A stretch of 64,000 nt of DNA from Bacteroidota bacterium. GTDB taxonomy: Bacteria; Bacteroidota; Bacteroidia; Cytophagales; Cyclobacteriaceae. Within the stretch, counting starts at the first letter, position 1. Every line of letters starts with the position of its first letter. Shown here one piece after another: positions 16,586 through 25,076 of this stretch. The notes under the pieces are model-generated. The model was not told where the DNA came from. It made no database searches and was given only the letters and a program-made list of their open reading frames with translations. The stretch is from contig JAFEAL010000018.1 of the NCBI GenBank assembly GCA_018266435.1, positions 1 to 64,000 on the forward strand. The letters are read 5' to 3'. A program made the position numbers and the translations under genes.

Positions 16586-18043
16586 ATGAGCCCATTCTTC
16601 ATCAGTTCCATCATCTTAATCTATTTTGCAGCCCTGATCACCATTTCCTATTTCACCTCAAAAGGAGCCGACAGCAATACATTTTTTACAGCCAACCGTC
16701 AATCGCCCTGGTACCTGGTGGCCTTCGGCATGATTGGCTCATCGCTATCGGGCGTTACGTTTGTATCAGTACCCGGTGCGGTGGGCAAAGTTAACTTTGC
16801 CTATTTTCAGGTTGTGCTCGGCTACCTGGCCGGCTACGTAGTGATCATTACCATTCTCATGCCTCTTTATTATAAGCTGAAAGTAGTCTCCATTTACACC
16901 TACCTTGAGCAGCGCTTTGATTCCTGGAGCCACAAAACGGGTGCGGCTGTTTTTTTGGTGAGCCGTTCTATGGCCTCTTCGCTTCGTCTTTTTTTAGCAG
17001 CCTCCATTTTACAGTTGTTTTTATTTGATGCCTGGAATATCCCCTTTTATGCCACCGTTCTCATTACCATTGCCTTAATCTGGATTTATACTTTTAAAGG
17101 CGGTGTGAAAACCATCATCTGGACTGATACCTTTCAAACCATATTTCTGGTAGGTGCGGTGATCATTACCGTTTGGCAAATTTCTATTAAACTGAATTTT
17201 TCATTCAGTGAAATGGTAAATGCCATTCATACCAGGGGGTATTCCAAAATCTTTATTCTCGATTCGGCCAAAGAGGCATTGTATTTTCCTAAGCAATTTT
17301 TAGGTGGCATGTTTATTACCATTGCCATGACCGGGCTCGACCAGGAGTTGATGCAAAAAAACCTCACCTGCAAAACGCTGGGCGATGCTCAGAAAAATAT
17401 GTTTTGGTTCAGTATCACGTTAGTTATTGTGAATTTATTGTTTCTAACACTTGGCGCCTTGCTTTACATTTATTGCGAGCAGAAAGGAATTGCCATTCCT
17501 AAAAACAGCGATGACCTGTTTCCTATGTTGGCGTTTAACGAACTAGGCCTGTTGGTGGGTGTTTTATTTTTATTGGGCATCACAGCTTCCTCTTATGCCA
17601 GTGCCGATTCGGCCCTGGCAGGGTTGACTACTTCATTCTGCATCGACTTTCTCAACTTCAAAGCAAAAGAAGAAAAGACCAAACAACGTCAAAAATTTAT
17701 TGTGCACCTTTCATTTTCAGCTTTATTTCTGATCATCATATTGATTTTTAAAGAAGTAAACCAAAAATCGTTGATTGATGCCGTGCTGAAAGTAGCCGGC
17801 TATACCTATGGGCCGCTACTCGGGTTATTTGCCTTCGGAATTTTTACCACTCGAAATGTAAACGGAAAATTTGTACCCGCTATCTGCATACTGGCACCGC
17901 TGCTTTCGTACCTGCTCAGTACCTATTCTGAAAAATGGTTTAACGGCTACCAGATGAGTTACGAAGTAATCATCATCGATGGATTGATTACGTTTCTGGG
18001 GCTTTGGCTAATTTCAACAAAAGAAAAATCGGCTGTAAATTAA
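16586..18043 (+). CDS. Sodium/solute symporter (SSF family)
   Basis: 485 residues, almost entirely hydrophobic, with about 13 predicted membrane helices. SSF features include the N-terminal FFTANRQSPWYLVAFGMIGSSLSGVTFVSVPG, the TM3-4 region VVSIYTYLEQRFDSWSH, and GLDQELMQKNLTCKTLGDAQ between later helices. This subfamily (SGLT-like, common in Bacteroidota) couples Na+ influx to uptake of a small solute such as a sugar, amino acid or organic acid. The substrate cannot be read from the sequence and no catabolic neighbours point to one. It is divergent from clpS-recR. A hairpin at 18047-18067 lies just after its stop, but its T-run is on the other strand. Confidence 0.92.
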   Translation: MSPFFISSIILIYFAALITISYFTSKGADSNTFFTANRQSPWYLVAFGMIGSSLSGVTFVSVPGAVGKVNFAYFQVVLGYLAGYVVIITILMPLYYKLKVVSIYTYLEQRFDSWSHKTGAAVFLVSRSMASSLRLFLAASILQLFLFDAWNIPFYATVLITIALIWIYTFKGGVKTIIWTDTFQTIFLVGAVIITVWQISIKLNFSFSEMVNAIHTRGYSKIFILDSAKEALYFPKQFLGGMFITIAMTGLDQELMQKNLTCKTLGDAQKNMFWFSITLVIVNLLFLTLGALLYIYCEQKGIAIPKNSDDLFPMLAFNELGLLVGVLFLLGITASSYASADSALAGLTTSFCIDFLNFKAKEEKTKQRQKFIVHLSFSALFLIIILIFKEVNQKSLIDAVLKVAGYTYGPLLGLFAFGIFTTRNVNGKFVPAICILAPLLSYLLSTYSEKWFNGYQMSYEVIIIDGLITFLGLWLISTKEKSAVN

Positions 18044-18067
18044 AAAAGCCATCTCAAAGAGACGGCT
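18042..18067 (-). terminator. Rho-independent terminator of the 39-residue lipoprotein gene
   Basis: Read on the minus strand, AGCCGTCTC - TTT - GAGATGGCT followed by TTTTTTAA forms a 9-bp stem with one G-U pair and a T-run, starting 26 bases after the small gene's stop codon. On the plus strand the stem has an A-C mismatch and no T-run, so it serves the minus strand. Confidence 0.8.
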
Positions 18068-18093
18068 GAATATATTTTTATGCGAGAGAATGC

Positions 18094-18213
18094 TTAAATT
18101 CTTATTTCTTTCTTAGCCTCAGCAGCCTTGGAGTAGGTGGGGCACGTGTACTGCGAACAAGCTGATGCCACCAGCATTACCGCAACAATTAAAACCAAAA
18201 TAGACTTTTTCAT
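18094..18213 (-). CDS. Small lipoprotein, 39 residues (CPTY motif)
   Basis: An ATG-started ORF of 40 codons. It encodes a hydrophobic lipoprotein signal (MKKSILVLIVAVMLVASAC, lipobox ASAC, Cys19), then SQYTCPTYSKAAEAKKEIRI. After lipidation only about 21 residues remain, with one further cysteine. It has all the parts of a gene: start codon, signal, stop, and a rho-independent terminator 26 bases downstream on its own strand. Tiny lipoproteins with a C-P-[TA]-Y core occur in other Bacteroidota genomes as far as I recall, with no known function. It is the only gene between the symporter and the VWA gene and is transcribed against both. Confidence 0.75.
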   Translation of the reverse strand: MKKSILVLIVAVMLVASACSQYTCPTYSKAAEAKKEIRI

Positions 18214-18397
18214 AAGAGGTTCATTTATATTGATACAAAGATAGACGCCTAAATTACACGAATATTTTGCAGAACTGAAAAATTCTTACATAAGTTCCTT
18301 AATTATCAAAAGTGTTTTGCTTGCGATAAAACGTTAAAAAATCAGTTGGTTGAACATTATCTGCTGTTTTTTGGTTTAAATTGAAGGTTATAAACGT

Positions 18398-19495
18398 ATG
18401 CTCGGCCACCGATTTTCAAAATACACCCCACCTCTCAACGAAGGAAAATCTGATTTTGAAAAGCTGCTAAAAATTTTTATGCAGTTATTGCTGATCACGT
18501 CCGGAAACGTTTCCGAAGCGCTGCAATGGCTTACTGAAGTTGACAAACAATACGGGCTTACCAGTAAAGATTATGGCATTGGCGACTTCATCGAAGATTT
18601 GAAAAAAAACGGTTATATCACAGACGAAGGGCCTGACGGGCAGTTCAAAGTCAAGCCGAAAACAGAACAGCAGCTTCGGCAAACGGCACTGGAAGAAATT
18701 TTCGGGAAACTAAAACGCACCAAACCGGGCGGCCATCAAACTCCGCACAATGGCCGGGGCGATGAGCCTACTACCGACAGACGTGACTATGAGTTTGGTG
18801 ATACTCTCGAGCAAATTTCGATGACCGATTCACTGCGCAATGCACAGATTCATCACGGTTTTGAAGATTTTTTTATGACCGAAGATGACCTTGAGGTTGT
18901 AGAAAATGAATTCAAAGCGCAAACCTCCACCGTTTTGATGATTGATATTTCGCACTCGATGATATTGTATGGCGAAGACCGGATTACACCCGCCAAAAAA
19001 GTAGCGATGGCGTTATCCGAGTTGATCACCAAAAAATACCCGAAAGACACGTTGGATGTTTTGGTATTTGGCGATGATGCCTGGCAAATTGAGATCAAAG
19101 ATTTGCCTTATCTGCAAGTGGGCCCTTATCACACCAACACGGTAGCCGGCCTGGAATTGGCCATGGGCATTTTACGAAGGAAAAAAAATGCCAACAAACA
19201 GATTTTTATGATCACCGATGGCAAGCCCACCTGCATCAAGCAAGGAATAAAGTATTACAAAAATGCCTTTGGCCTCGATCAAAAAATTTTAAACAAAACA
19301 CTTGACCTGGCCGTGCAACTTAGAAAAATAAAAATACCCGTCACTACCTTCATGATTGCAACTGATCCCTATTTGAAAGCATTCGTTCGCGAATTCACCA
19401 AAGCAAATAATGGCAACGCGTATTACAGCAGTTTGCAAGGATTAGGAAATTTAGTGTTTGAAGATTTTAAAAAGAACCGAACAAAAAATTTGTAA
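18398..19495 (+). CDS. VWA-domain protein, partner of the downstream ATPase
   Basis: 365 residues. An N-terminal helical region (about 1-110) resembles a winged-helix/GYIT segment (FIEDLKKNGYITDEGP). A low-complexity linker rich in Gly, His and Pro follows, then a C-terminal von Willebrand A domain with an intact MIDAS, D183-I-S185-H-S187, and FMITDGKPT. No signal peptide or membrane helix is present, so the protein is cytoplasmic. The AAA ATPase gene starts 11 bp downstream. A VWA protein paired with a MoxR/Mg-chelatase-type ATPase is a known arrangement for metal insertion or protein remodelling (MoxR-VWA, RavA-ViaA, BchI-BchD). The client is unknown. An in-frame ATG at 18398 is the natural start. 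Confidence 0.88.
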   Translation: MLGHRFSKYTPPLNEGKSDFEKLLKIFMQLLLITSGNVSEALQWLTEVDKQYGLTSKDYGIGDFIEDLKKNGYITDEGPDGQFKVKPKTEQQLRQTALEEIFGKLKRTKPGGHQTPHNGRGDEPTTDRRDYEFGDTLEQISMTDSLRNAQIHHGFEDFFMTEDDLEVVENEFKAQTSTVLMIDISHSMILYGEDRITPAKKVAMALSELITKKYPKDTLDVLVFGDDAWQIEIKDLPYLQVGPYHTNTVAGLELAMGILRRKKNANKQIFMITDGKPTCIKQGIKYYKNAFGLDQKILNKTLDLAVQLRKIKIPVTTFMIATDPYLKAFVREFTKANNGNAYYSSLQGLGNLVFEDFKKNRTKNL

Positions 19496-19506
19496 TATTT
19501 ATTTTA

Positions 19507-21018
19507 ATGACATCGCATAAAAACATAAACAATCTCGGTCAACTCAAAGCATCTGGTTATAAATTCAAAACCATCAAAGATGAACTGCGTACCAACTTAA
19601 TTGAGAAGCTGAAGAAAAAAGAAAATGTATTCGAGGGCATTTGGGGTTATGAGGAAACGGTTATTCCGGATGTTGAACGGGCGATACTTGCAGGCCACGA
19701 TGTCAATTTCCTTGGCCTGCGCGGGCAAGCCAAAACACGTCTTGCTCGCCTCATGGTGAATTTGCTGGATGAATATATTCCGGTCATTGCAGGTTCAGAA
19801 TTGACTGACGATCCACAAAATCCTATCTCAAGATTTGGGCGCGATAAAGTGAATGAACTGGGCGATGAAACGCCCGTTTTATGGCTGCATCGCGAAGAAC
19901 GTTATACCGAAAAACTTGCCACACCCGATGTTTCCATTGCCGATTTAATTGGCGATGTCGATCCAATCAAAGCGGCTTCACTAAAACTTCCTTACTCGGA
20001 TGAACGCGTGATTCACTTCGGGTTAATTCCGCGTTCACATCGCTGCATTTTTGTAATCAATGAATTGCCCGATTTGCAAGCACGAATTCAAGTGGCTCTA
20101 TTTAACATTTTACAGGAAGGAGACATCCAGATTCGCGGCTTTAAACTCCGGTTGCCACTTGATATTCAGTTTGTGTTCACCGCCAATCCCGAAGATTATA
20201 CCAATCGTGGAAGCATTGTTACTCCATTAAAAGATCGGATCGATAGCCAGATCATCACGCATTATCCAAAAACGCTTGATATTGGGAAACGGATCACACA
20301 ACAAGAAGCGCACATTCGTGCAGAACAAAGCCGGTTAGTGTCAATGGCTGAGATTGCAAAAGACATTATCGAGCAAATTGCTTTTGAAGCGCGCAAGAGT
20401 GAATTTGTAGATGCCAAAAGTGGTGTCTCGGCACGCCTGACCATTTCCGCTTACGAAAATTTAATTGCAGCAGCCGAGCGAAGAAGTATCATCAATAATG
20501 AAAAAAACACACTCATCCGAATTTCTGATTTTATTGGAGTGATTCCGAGCATTACCGGAAAAGTAGAATTGGTGTACGAAGGTCAGCAAGAAGGCCCGGG
20601 CATCGTTGCTCAAAACTTAGTTGGCAAAGCGCTTCGCACTCAATTTTTAAATTACTTTCCCGATCCGGAAAAATACCGCAAGCAAAAAGAAAAAAGTCCT
20701 TACAAAAAAATCACCGATTGGTTTGGCGATGGGCACACTCTTGATTTGCTGCACGACATGAGCAATCCGGATTATGAAAAGACTTTAAGGTCAGTGCCGG
20801 GGCTTGCGGATGTGGTCAATGAATTTCAAAAAGAAAAAGATGCGGGTTTGAAATTGTTTTTCATGGAGTTTGCTCTTCATGGCTTGGCTGAGCACAGTTT
20901 AATCAGCAAACATAACCTCACAGCCGGGCTTCAGTTTAAAGACCTTCTCAGCAGCATGTTTAGTCTTTCCAAAGAAGACGATGAAGAAGATGATACTCTT
21001 GATGACGGCCCCTATTGA
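19507..21018 (+). CDS. AAA+ ATPase of the MoxR / magnesium-chelatase class, atypical Walker B
   Basis: 503 residues. A MoxR/BchI-like AAA+ core (about 45-270) has Walker A G70-LRGQAK76-T77, a second conserved stretch DVSIADLIGDVDP, and FTANPEDYTNRGSIVTPLKDRI (sensor 1 and arginine-finger region). The Walker B position reads CIFVIN185-E186, so the usual Mg2+-coordinating Asp is replaced by Asn. A lid domain follows, with SGVSARLTISAYENLIAAAERR. The C-terminal 150 residues are helical, charged and acidic (SKEDDEEDDTLDDG). Family knowledge says such proteins use ATP to remodel a VWA-bound client; the altered Walker B could slow or abolish hydrolysis. It is in an operon with the VWA gene. Confidence 0.88.
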   Translation: MTSHKNINNLGQLKASGYKFKTIKDELRTNLIEKLKKKENVFEGIWGYEETVIPDVERAILAGHDVNFLGLRGQAKTRLARLMVNLLDEYIPVIAGSELTDDPQNPISRFGRDKVNELGDETPVLWLHREERYTEKLATPDVSIADLIGDVDPIKAASLKLPYSDERVIHFGLIPRSHRCIFVINELPDLQARIQVALFNILQEGDIQIRGFKLRLPLDIQFVFTANPEDYTNRGSIVTPLKDRIDSQIITHYPKTLDIGKRITQQEAHIRAEQSRLVSMAEIAKDIIEQIAFEARKSEFVDAKSGVSARLTISAYENLIAAAERRSIINNEKNTLIRISDFIGVIPSITGKVELVYEGQQEGPGIVAQNLVGKALRTQFLNYFPDPEKYRKQKEKSPYKKITDWFGDGHTLDLLHDMSNPDYEKTLRSVPGLADVVNEFQKEKDAGLKLFFMEFALHGLAEHSLISKHNLTAGLQFKDLLSSMFSLSKEDDEEDDTLDDGPY

Positions 21019-21064
21019 TACCGAAGAAATTTTTCAGCCTGTCGGGTTAGTGCAGGAATTGTAA

Positions 21065-21652
21065 TTACGAGTTGTGGGTATTCATTCCCTCCATAAAAGA
21101 TTTCCTGCTTCTTGCTTCGTATTTATCTTTTTCGCCTAACATCACCTGCGATTTATTTTTTGTCAAGCGAAAAGAAAAGGAGGCCAGCTCTCCGGTTTGT
21201 GCACAGATAGCGTGTACCTTAGTAACAAACTCTGCCACGGCCAGCAGGTAAGGCATGGGGCCAAATGGTTTGCCTTCAAAATCCATGTCGAGGCCGGCCA
21301 CAATTACACGCTTTCCCTGGCTGGCCAGCGTGTTACAAACTTCAACAATGGCTTCATCAAAAAACTGGGCTTCGTCTATGCCCACTACCTCGCAGTCTCC
21401 TGCGAGAAGTAGAATGTCGCTGGCAAAATTGACCGGGGTAGAACGTATTTCCCGTTCGTTATGTGATACAATTTTTTCGTCATGATACCGCCTGTCGATA
21501 GCCGGTTTAAAAATTTCTACTTTTTGCCGGGCAATCAGGGCCCGGGTTAACCTGCGAATCAGTTCTTCGGTTTTGCCTGAGAACATGCAACCGCAGATTA
21601 CCTCGATCCATCCAGATTTTTCGTGTCTGCCCAAATGTGGTTCGATGAACAT
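21065..21652 (-). CDS. tdk: Thymidine kinase (type II)
   Basis: 195 residues of a type II thymidine kinase: P-loop [16 protein letters not shown] (Walker A), Walker [13 protein letters not shown], and the nucleoside-binding [17 protein letters not shown]. It phosphorylates deoxythymidine with ATP in the salvage pathway. Most type II enzymes bind Zn2+ through four cysteines (two CxxC-type pairs) near the C-terminus. Here the first pair reads ICAQTG (one Cys) and the second reads SRKSF (none), so the zinc site is lost. The core fold is otherwise intact and full length. The gene ends convergently with the ATPase gene, 46 bp away, without an obvious terminator. Confidence 0.93.
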   Translation of the reverse strand: MFIEPHLGRHEKSGWIEVICGCMFSGKTEELIRRLTRALIARQKVEIFKPAIDRRYHDEKIVSHNEREIRSTPVNFASDILLLAGDCEVVGIDEAQFFDEAIVEVCNTLASQGKRVIVAGLDMDFEGKPFGPMPYLLAVAEFVTKVHAICAQTGELASFSFRLTKNKSQVMLGEKDKYEARSRKSFMEGMNTHNS

Positions 21653-21785
21653 GTTGCAAGATAGTGAGTTCGGGGTGTAAAGTTCAACCGCGATGTATCT
21701 TCTGACATTCTCTACCCTCTTAATAGTTGAACCGTTAACTTTTAATCTTTGTAATGTTTATCTTTACTCTTTGCATTTTTGGTTT

Positions 21786-22727
21786 ATGGAAGAGAAAATC
21801 AGCATCCGAGCAATTGATTTGTACAGCAATTTGTTTGCCTCAAAACTGGCCGATTCCTTTTTTGAAAAAAAAGAGAAGATCAGCGGGCAGGAGATTCTCT
21901 CCTTATGTGAAATCAAACAGGTAAACCTTTTTGTAGTAAAAGAGTTAATGAACAAATGGAATCAGGAAAGTGCAAAGTGGCAAAGCTCTTTTTTCAATTA
22001 TGACGCCCCTGAAGTAAGGGAATCGATGAACCAGTTTCGCAATGCGCTTTCAAACCACATCCTGATTTCTAAAAATGATTTTTTGCCTTTGTTGAAAACG
22101 GCCGTATCGCAAACACTGCAAGTACTTTTTGCTCCTTATGATTTTTACTCCAATGTGCTGGATGCGCGTGGAAATGGCCTCTTAAAAATTGATCACCTGA
22201 AAAATGAAACACGCTACCTGCGCATCAATAAGGCCCCGCTCGATAAATTGGTGGAAAAACTAAACGAACGAAAAGCTGAGTTGATTACCGGCAACGAAGC
22301 CTTTGCCCTGCTGGATCATATTTTAGAGGAGGTAAATTTCTCTCCCGAAGATATTGACGGGTATGTGGTTGCGTTTTCAAAACTGACACCCCTGAATGTG
22401 GCCGGGCTTTTTGAGTCAAAATCCGAACCGCTGAAAGCAGCCGTTTCTAAACCGGCTGAGCAAAAGCCTCAACCTGCCAACGAGGGCCTTTCAAAAAATG
22501 AATTTCAGATCAAAGATGCACTGACAATCAATCAAAAGTTTATGTTCACCAAAATGCTTTTTTCTGGTGACTTTGAATTGTTCACCCAGGCTATCGAGCA
22601 ACTGGATAAGTTGGGATCAGCGAATGAGGCTGTCGTGTACCTGAACAAAAACTACCCACACTGGGACAAAGAGAGTGATGAGTACGAAGAATTTTTTGCG
22701 GTAGTTCAAAGAAAGTTTGGCTCGTAA
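21786..22727 (+). CDS. Conserved hypothetical cytoplasmic protein
   Basis: 313 residues from the ATG at 21786; the frame is open to 21693, but the upstream residues look like untranslated leader. I do not recognise a domain. An all-helical N-terminal part (about 1-190) is followed by a Pro/Ala/Glu-rich linker (KPAEQKPQPANEGL). A short C-terminal helical module (QIKDALTINQKFMFTKMLFSGDFELFTQAIEQLDKLGSANEAVVYL) recalls the C-terminal segment found in several Bacteroidota hypotheticals. There is no signal peptide or membrane segment. The gene is divergent from tdk with a 133-bp gap and convergent with the flavoprotein gene. Confidence 0.7.
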   Translation: MEEKISIRAIDLYSNLFASKLADSFFEKKEKISGQEILSLCEIKQVNLFVVKELMNKWNQESAKWQSSFFNYDAPEVRESMNQFRNALSNHILISKNDFLPLLKTAVSQTLQVLFAPYDFYSNVLDARGNGLLKIDHLKNETRYLRINKAPLDKLVEKLNERKAELITGNEAFALLDHILEEVNFSPEDIDGYVVAFSKLTPLNVAGLFESKSEPLKAAVSKPAEQKPQPANEGLSKNEFQIKDALTINQKFMFTKMLFSGDFELFTQAIEQLDKLGSANEAVVYLNKNYPHWDKESDEYEEFFAVVQRKFGS

Positions 22728-22832
22728 TTAGGTACAATCAGAACTGAATTTTTAGTTGAGTTTGTTGATCTCGTAACACTCATTTTCATATACAACATAA
22801 CCCAAGCCTTAGCTCAGCCAGTTGAGGGTCAC

Positions 22833-24323
22833 TTATCCCGTAATTGATTTAATCAAATCGGTAGTAGCCCGCTCGGCCGAGTTGAGAGCCCCGCTGATGG
22901 TACCTGCATCTCCGCTGGTATCGGTTGCTTCCCCGGCAAAAAATAGCTTCCCGTTAACATTGGTACCGAGGTTTATCCGGTCTTGGTGAGTAGCTCCCAC
23001 CAGCGGATAAGAAATACCTCCGCGTATGAACGGTTCTTTAAACCAATCATAGCTTGTCACAATCGGATCGGTTTCCTGAGGTACTCCGTTGGTGACAACC
23101 ACTTTTTTTCTTACCCAATAACTGGCCATACCTCCCCTATCGGGATAAAGTGAATTAAGTTCGTTAAGGATCAAGTTCACAGCCGTGGATCCGGGTTGCA
23201 TTGATAATTGCTTGGCCGGCTGACCAAAAGCAGTTATTACCAAGGTGCTGTTATAGGTGGTGGTGCGGTTAAATCCACCATTCATGTATTGCGGGCCAAA
23301 ACTGCCACCCCATAAAAATCCAGAATTGCTTCCCCAAAAATTGGTTTTAAAATCCACAATCATTCGGAAAGCCGGATCCATACCAAACTTGGAAGCTGCT
23401 GTTGCATTGGTGGCAGGCAACGGTGGATTGAAAGAAATGTCTCCGTCTTTCAATACTGTGAGCGGAACTGTGATGATCACTTTGCCCGCTTGGTATTGCT
23501 TGCCGTTTATGTCGGTAATAACAATTGAGTCGCCACTGTAATCAATGGAAGCTACAGGGGTATTGAGTTTAACCTTGTTGACTACATTGTTAAATCGCGA
23601 GAGTAAAATATCCTGAAGAGTGTTGGTCTTTACGGTGAGCCGTTTAGTATCATGCTTTCTAAGCAAAAGTTCACCCGCCACACCGGAGGCGCTCACCAAG
23701 TCGTACGTTGAGCCATACAAGTTAGAGGCTTGCGAATTGAGCAAGTTTTGTGCGCGTGGAGTAACACCGGCTGCTGCCTGGATAGAAACATTATTAGTGT
23801 TGCTGCTAAAGGTTGAAATGAAATTTTCAACTGCATTAAAATCTGCATCGCCCTGCCAGCCGCTGGCTGTATTTACCTGGCCTCCTAAAAAAAATTCATC
23901 GGTTGCTCCCCCCAAATCAACCATGGGTATGCTTAACACACTAATGATCTTGCCCAAGGCAGAATCAGAGCCATACACAATATCGCCACCAAGTTCTACA
24001 GGAAAATCACCTAGCGGTGGATAGTTATTATCGTAAATATAGGCTGCGGTGGCGTTGTTGTTGGTAATATCATTACTGGAGAATGAGCGTATCCTTCCAC
24101 CACTCCGGCTGCTCGCTTCCAGCACAAAAACATTTAGCCCTTGAGCCATAAGAATATCGGCAGCGTAAAGCCCCGCTGCCCCAGCACCAATGACGGCAAC
24201 CGAATCTTTGTAGTTGATCTTGGGAGCCATTGTTTCTTTCTTGCAAGAAGAAAGCAGTTGTGGTGCCAGCAGCCCAGCCGAAAGCCCCAAACCCAGTTGA
24301 CGTATTGCTTTTCTTCGTTTCAA
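22833..24323 (-). CDS. Exported FAD-dependent amine oxidase-like protein
   Basis: 496 residues with a flavin amine oxidase fold. The N-terminal dinucleotide motif is VAVIGAGAAGLYAADILMAQGLNVFVLEASSRSGGRIRS (about residues 43-80), with further VELGGDIV and a C-terminal FAD site KLFFAGEATDTSGDAGTISGALNSAERA. The N-terminus MKRRKAIRQLGLGLSAGLLAPQLLSSC has a twin-arginine-like KRRKAIRQLG and a lipobox LSSC (Cys27). This suggests Tat export of the folded flavoprotein followed by lipidation. The family oxidises primary or polyamines or amino acids to aldehydes plus H2O2 and ammonia; the substrate here is unknown. It is divergent from the NadR-like kinase gene. Confidence 0.88.
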   Translation of the reverse strand: MKRRKAIRQLGLGLSAGLLAPQLLSSCKKETMAPKINYKDSVAVIGAGAAGLYAADILMAQGLNVFVLEASSRSGGRIRSFSSNDITNNNATAAYIYDNNYPPLGDFPVELGGDIVYGSDSALGKIISVLSIPMVDLGGATDEFFLGGQVNTASGWQGDADFNAVENFISTFSSNTNNVSIQAAAGVTPRAQNLLNSQASNLYGSTYDLVSASGVAGELLLRKHDTKRLTVKTNTLQDILLSRFNNVVNKVKLNTPVASIDYSGDSIVITDINGKQYQAGKVIITVPLTVLKDGDISFNPPLPATNATAASKFGMDPAFRMIVDFKTNFWGSNSGFLWGGSFGPQYMNGGFNRTTTYNSTLVITAFGQPAKQLSMQPGSTAVNLILNELNSLYPDRGGMASYWVRKKVVVTNGVPQETDPIVTSYDWFKEPFIRGGISYPLVGATHQDRINLGTNVNGKLFFAGEATDTSGDAGTISGALNSAERATTDLIKSITG

Positions 24324-24436
24324 AACAGTGATTCAACCCGAAAGATAGAAAATCGGTTTGTCTTTGAAACCACCACTCACCGGGTTTTTCAGATAATTTG
24401 TCGTGGTATTTTGATTATTTTGTAAAAATTTTTCTT

Positions 24437-24979
24437 ATGCAGGTTACCCAAGAAAATGTGCGCGATATAAAAAAGGTTTGTGTAATCGGCCCTGAGTGTA
24501 CCGGCAAGACAGACTTATCAAAATACCTTGCCGAATTTTACCAAACCCCTTGGGTGGAAGAATATGCCCGCGCTTACCTCAATAAATTAGGCCGCTCGTA
24601 TGATCAGGTGGATTTGCTGAAAATAGCTCATGGTCAACTGCGCATGGAAGATGAATGGGTTTATGAAGCCAACCGATTGTTGATTTGTGACACCAACCTG
24701 ATTGTAATCAAGATCTGGAGCGAACACAAATATGGAAATTGTGACCCTGACATTTTAAAAAAGATAAATGAGCGCGCCTACGACCATTACCTGCTCACCA
24801 ACATCGATGTGCCTTGGGAAAATGACATACAACGCGAGCATCCGGATAAACGCGAGTATTTCTGGCAACGGTTTAAAGAAGAAATAATCAAAACGGGTGT
24901 ACCTTATACAGAAATATCAGGCAGCCGGGATGAGCGAAGAAAAAAAGCCATTGATGCAATAAATAAAATCCTGCTGTAA
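24437..24979 (+). CDS. NadR/AAA_28-like ATPase (putative ribosylnicotinamide-kinase-like)
   Basis: 180 residues from the ATG at 24437; the frame is open to 24398. It has a P-loop CVIGPECTGKTDLSKYLAEF, then WVEEYARAYL, LLICDTNLIVIKIWSEHKYG and a LID-like region DVPWENDIQREHPDKREYFWQRFKEEI. This is the layout of the C-terminal kinase domain of NadR, which phosphorylates nicotinamide riboside, but without the N-terminal adenylyltransferase part. Bacteroidota carry such single-domain proteins widely. A role in NAD salvage is therefore plausible rather than certain. The MFS gene starts 97 bp downstream on the same strand. Confidence 0.8.
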   Translation: MQVTQENVRDIKKVCVIGPECTGKTDLSKYLAEFYQTPWVEEYARAYLNKLGRSYDQVDLLKIAHGQLRMEDEWVYEANRLLICDTNLIVIKIWSEHKYGNCDPDILKKINERAYDHYLLTNIDVPWENDIQREHPDKREYFWQRFKEEIIKTGVPYTEISGSRDERRKKAIDAINKILL

Positions 24980-25076
24980 ACAAGATTGATCCTCAGCGTT
25001 AACTATTTATCAAGTAACGAGTAATCCTGCAGTTTGCCAACCGTATATTCTTAATCTCACTCCAAAAAAATTGTAA

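Noticed and set aside
22801-22835. tRNA-like start (TTAGCTCAGCCAGTTGAGGGTCA)
   Set aside because: Only a D-arm-like piece is present. No anticodon stem, T-arm (GTTCGA) or acceptor pairing follows.
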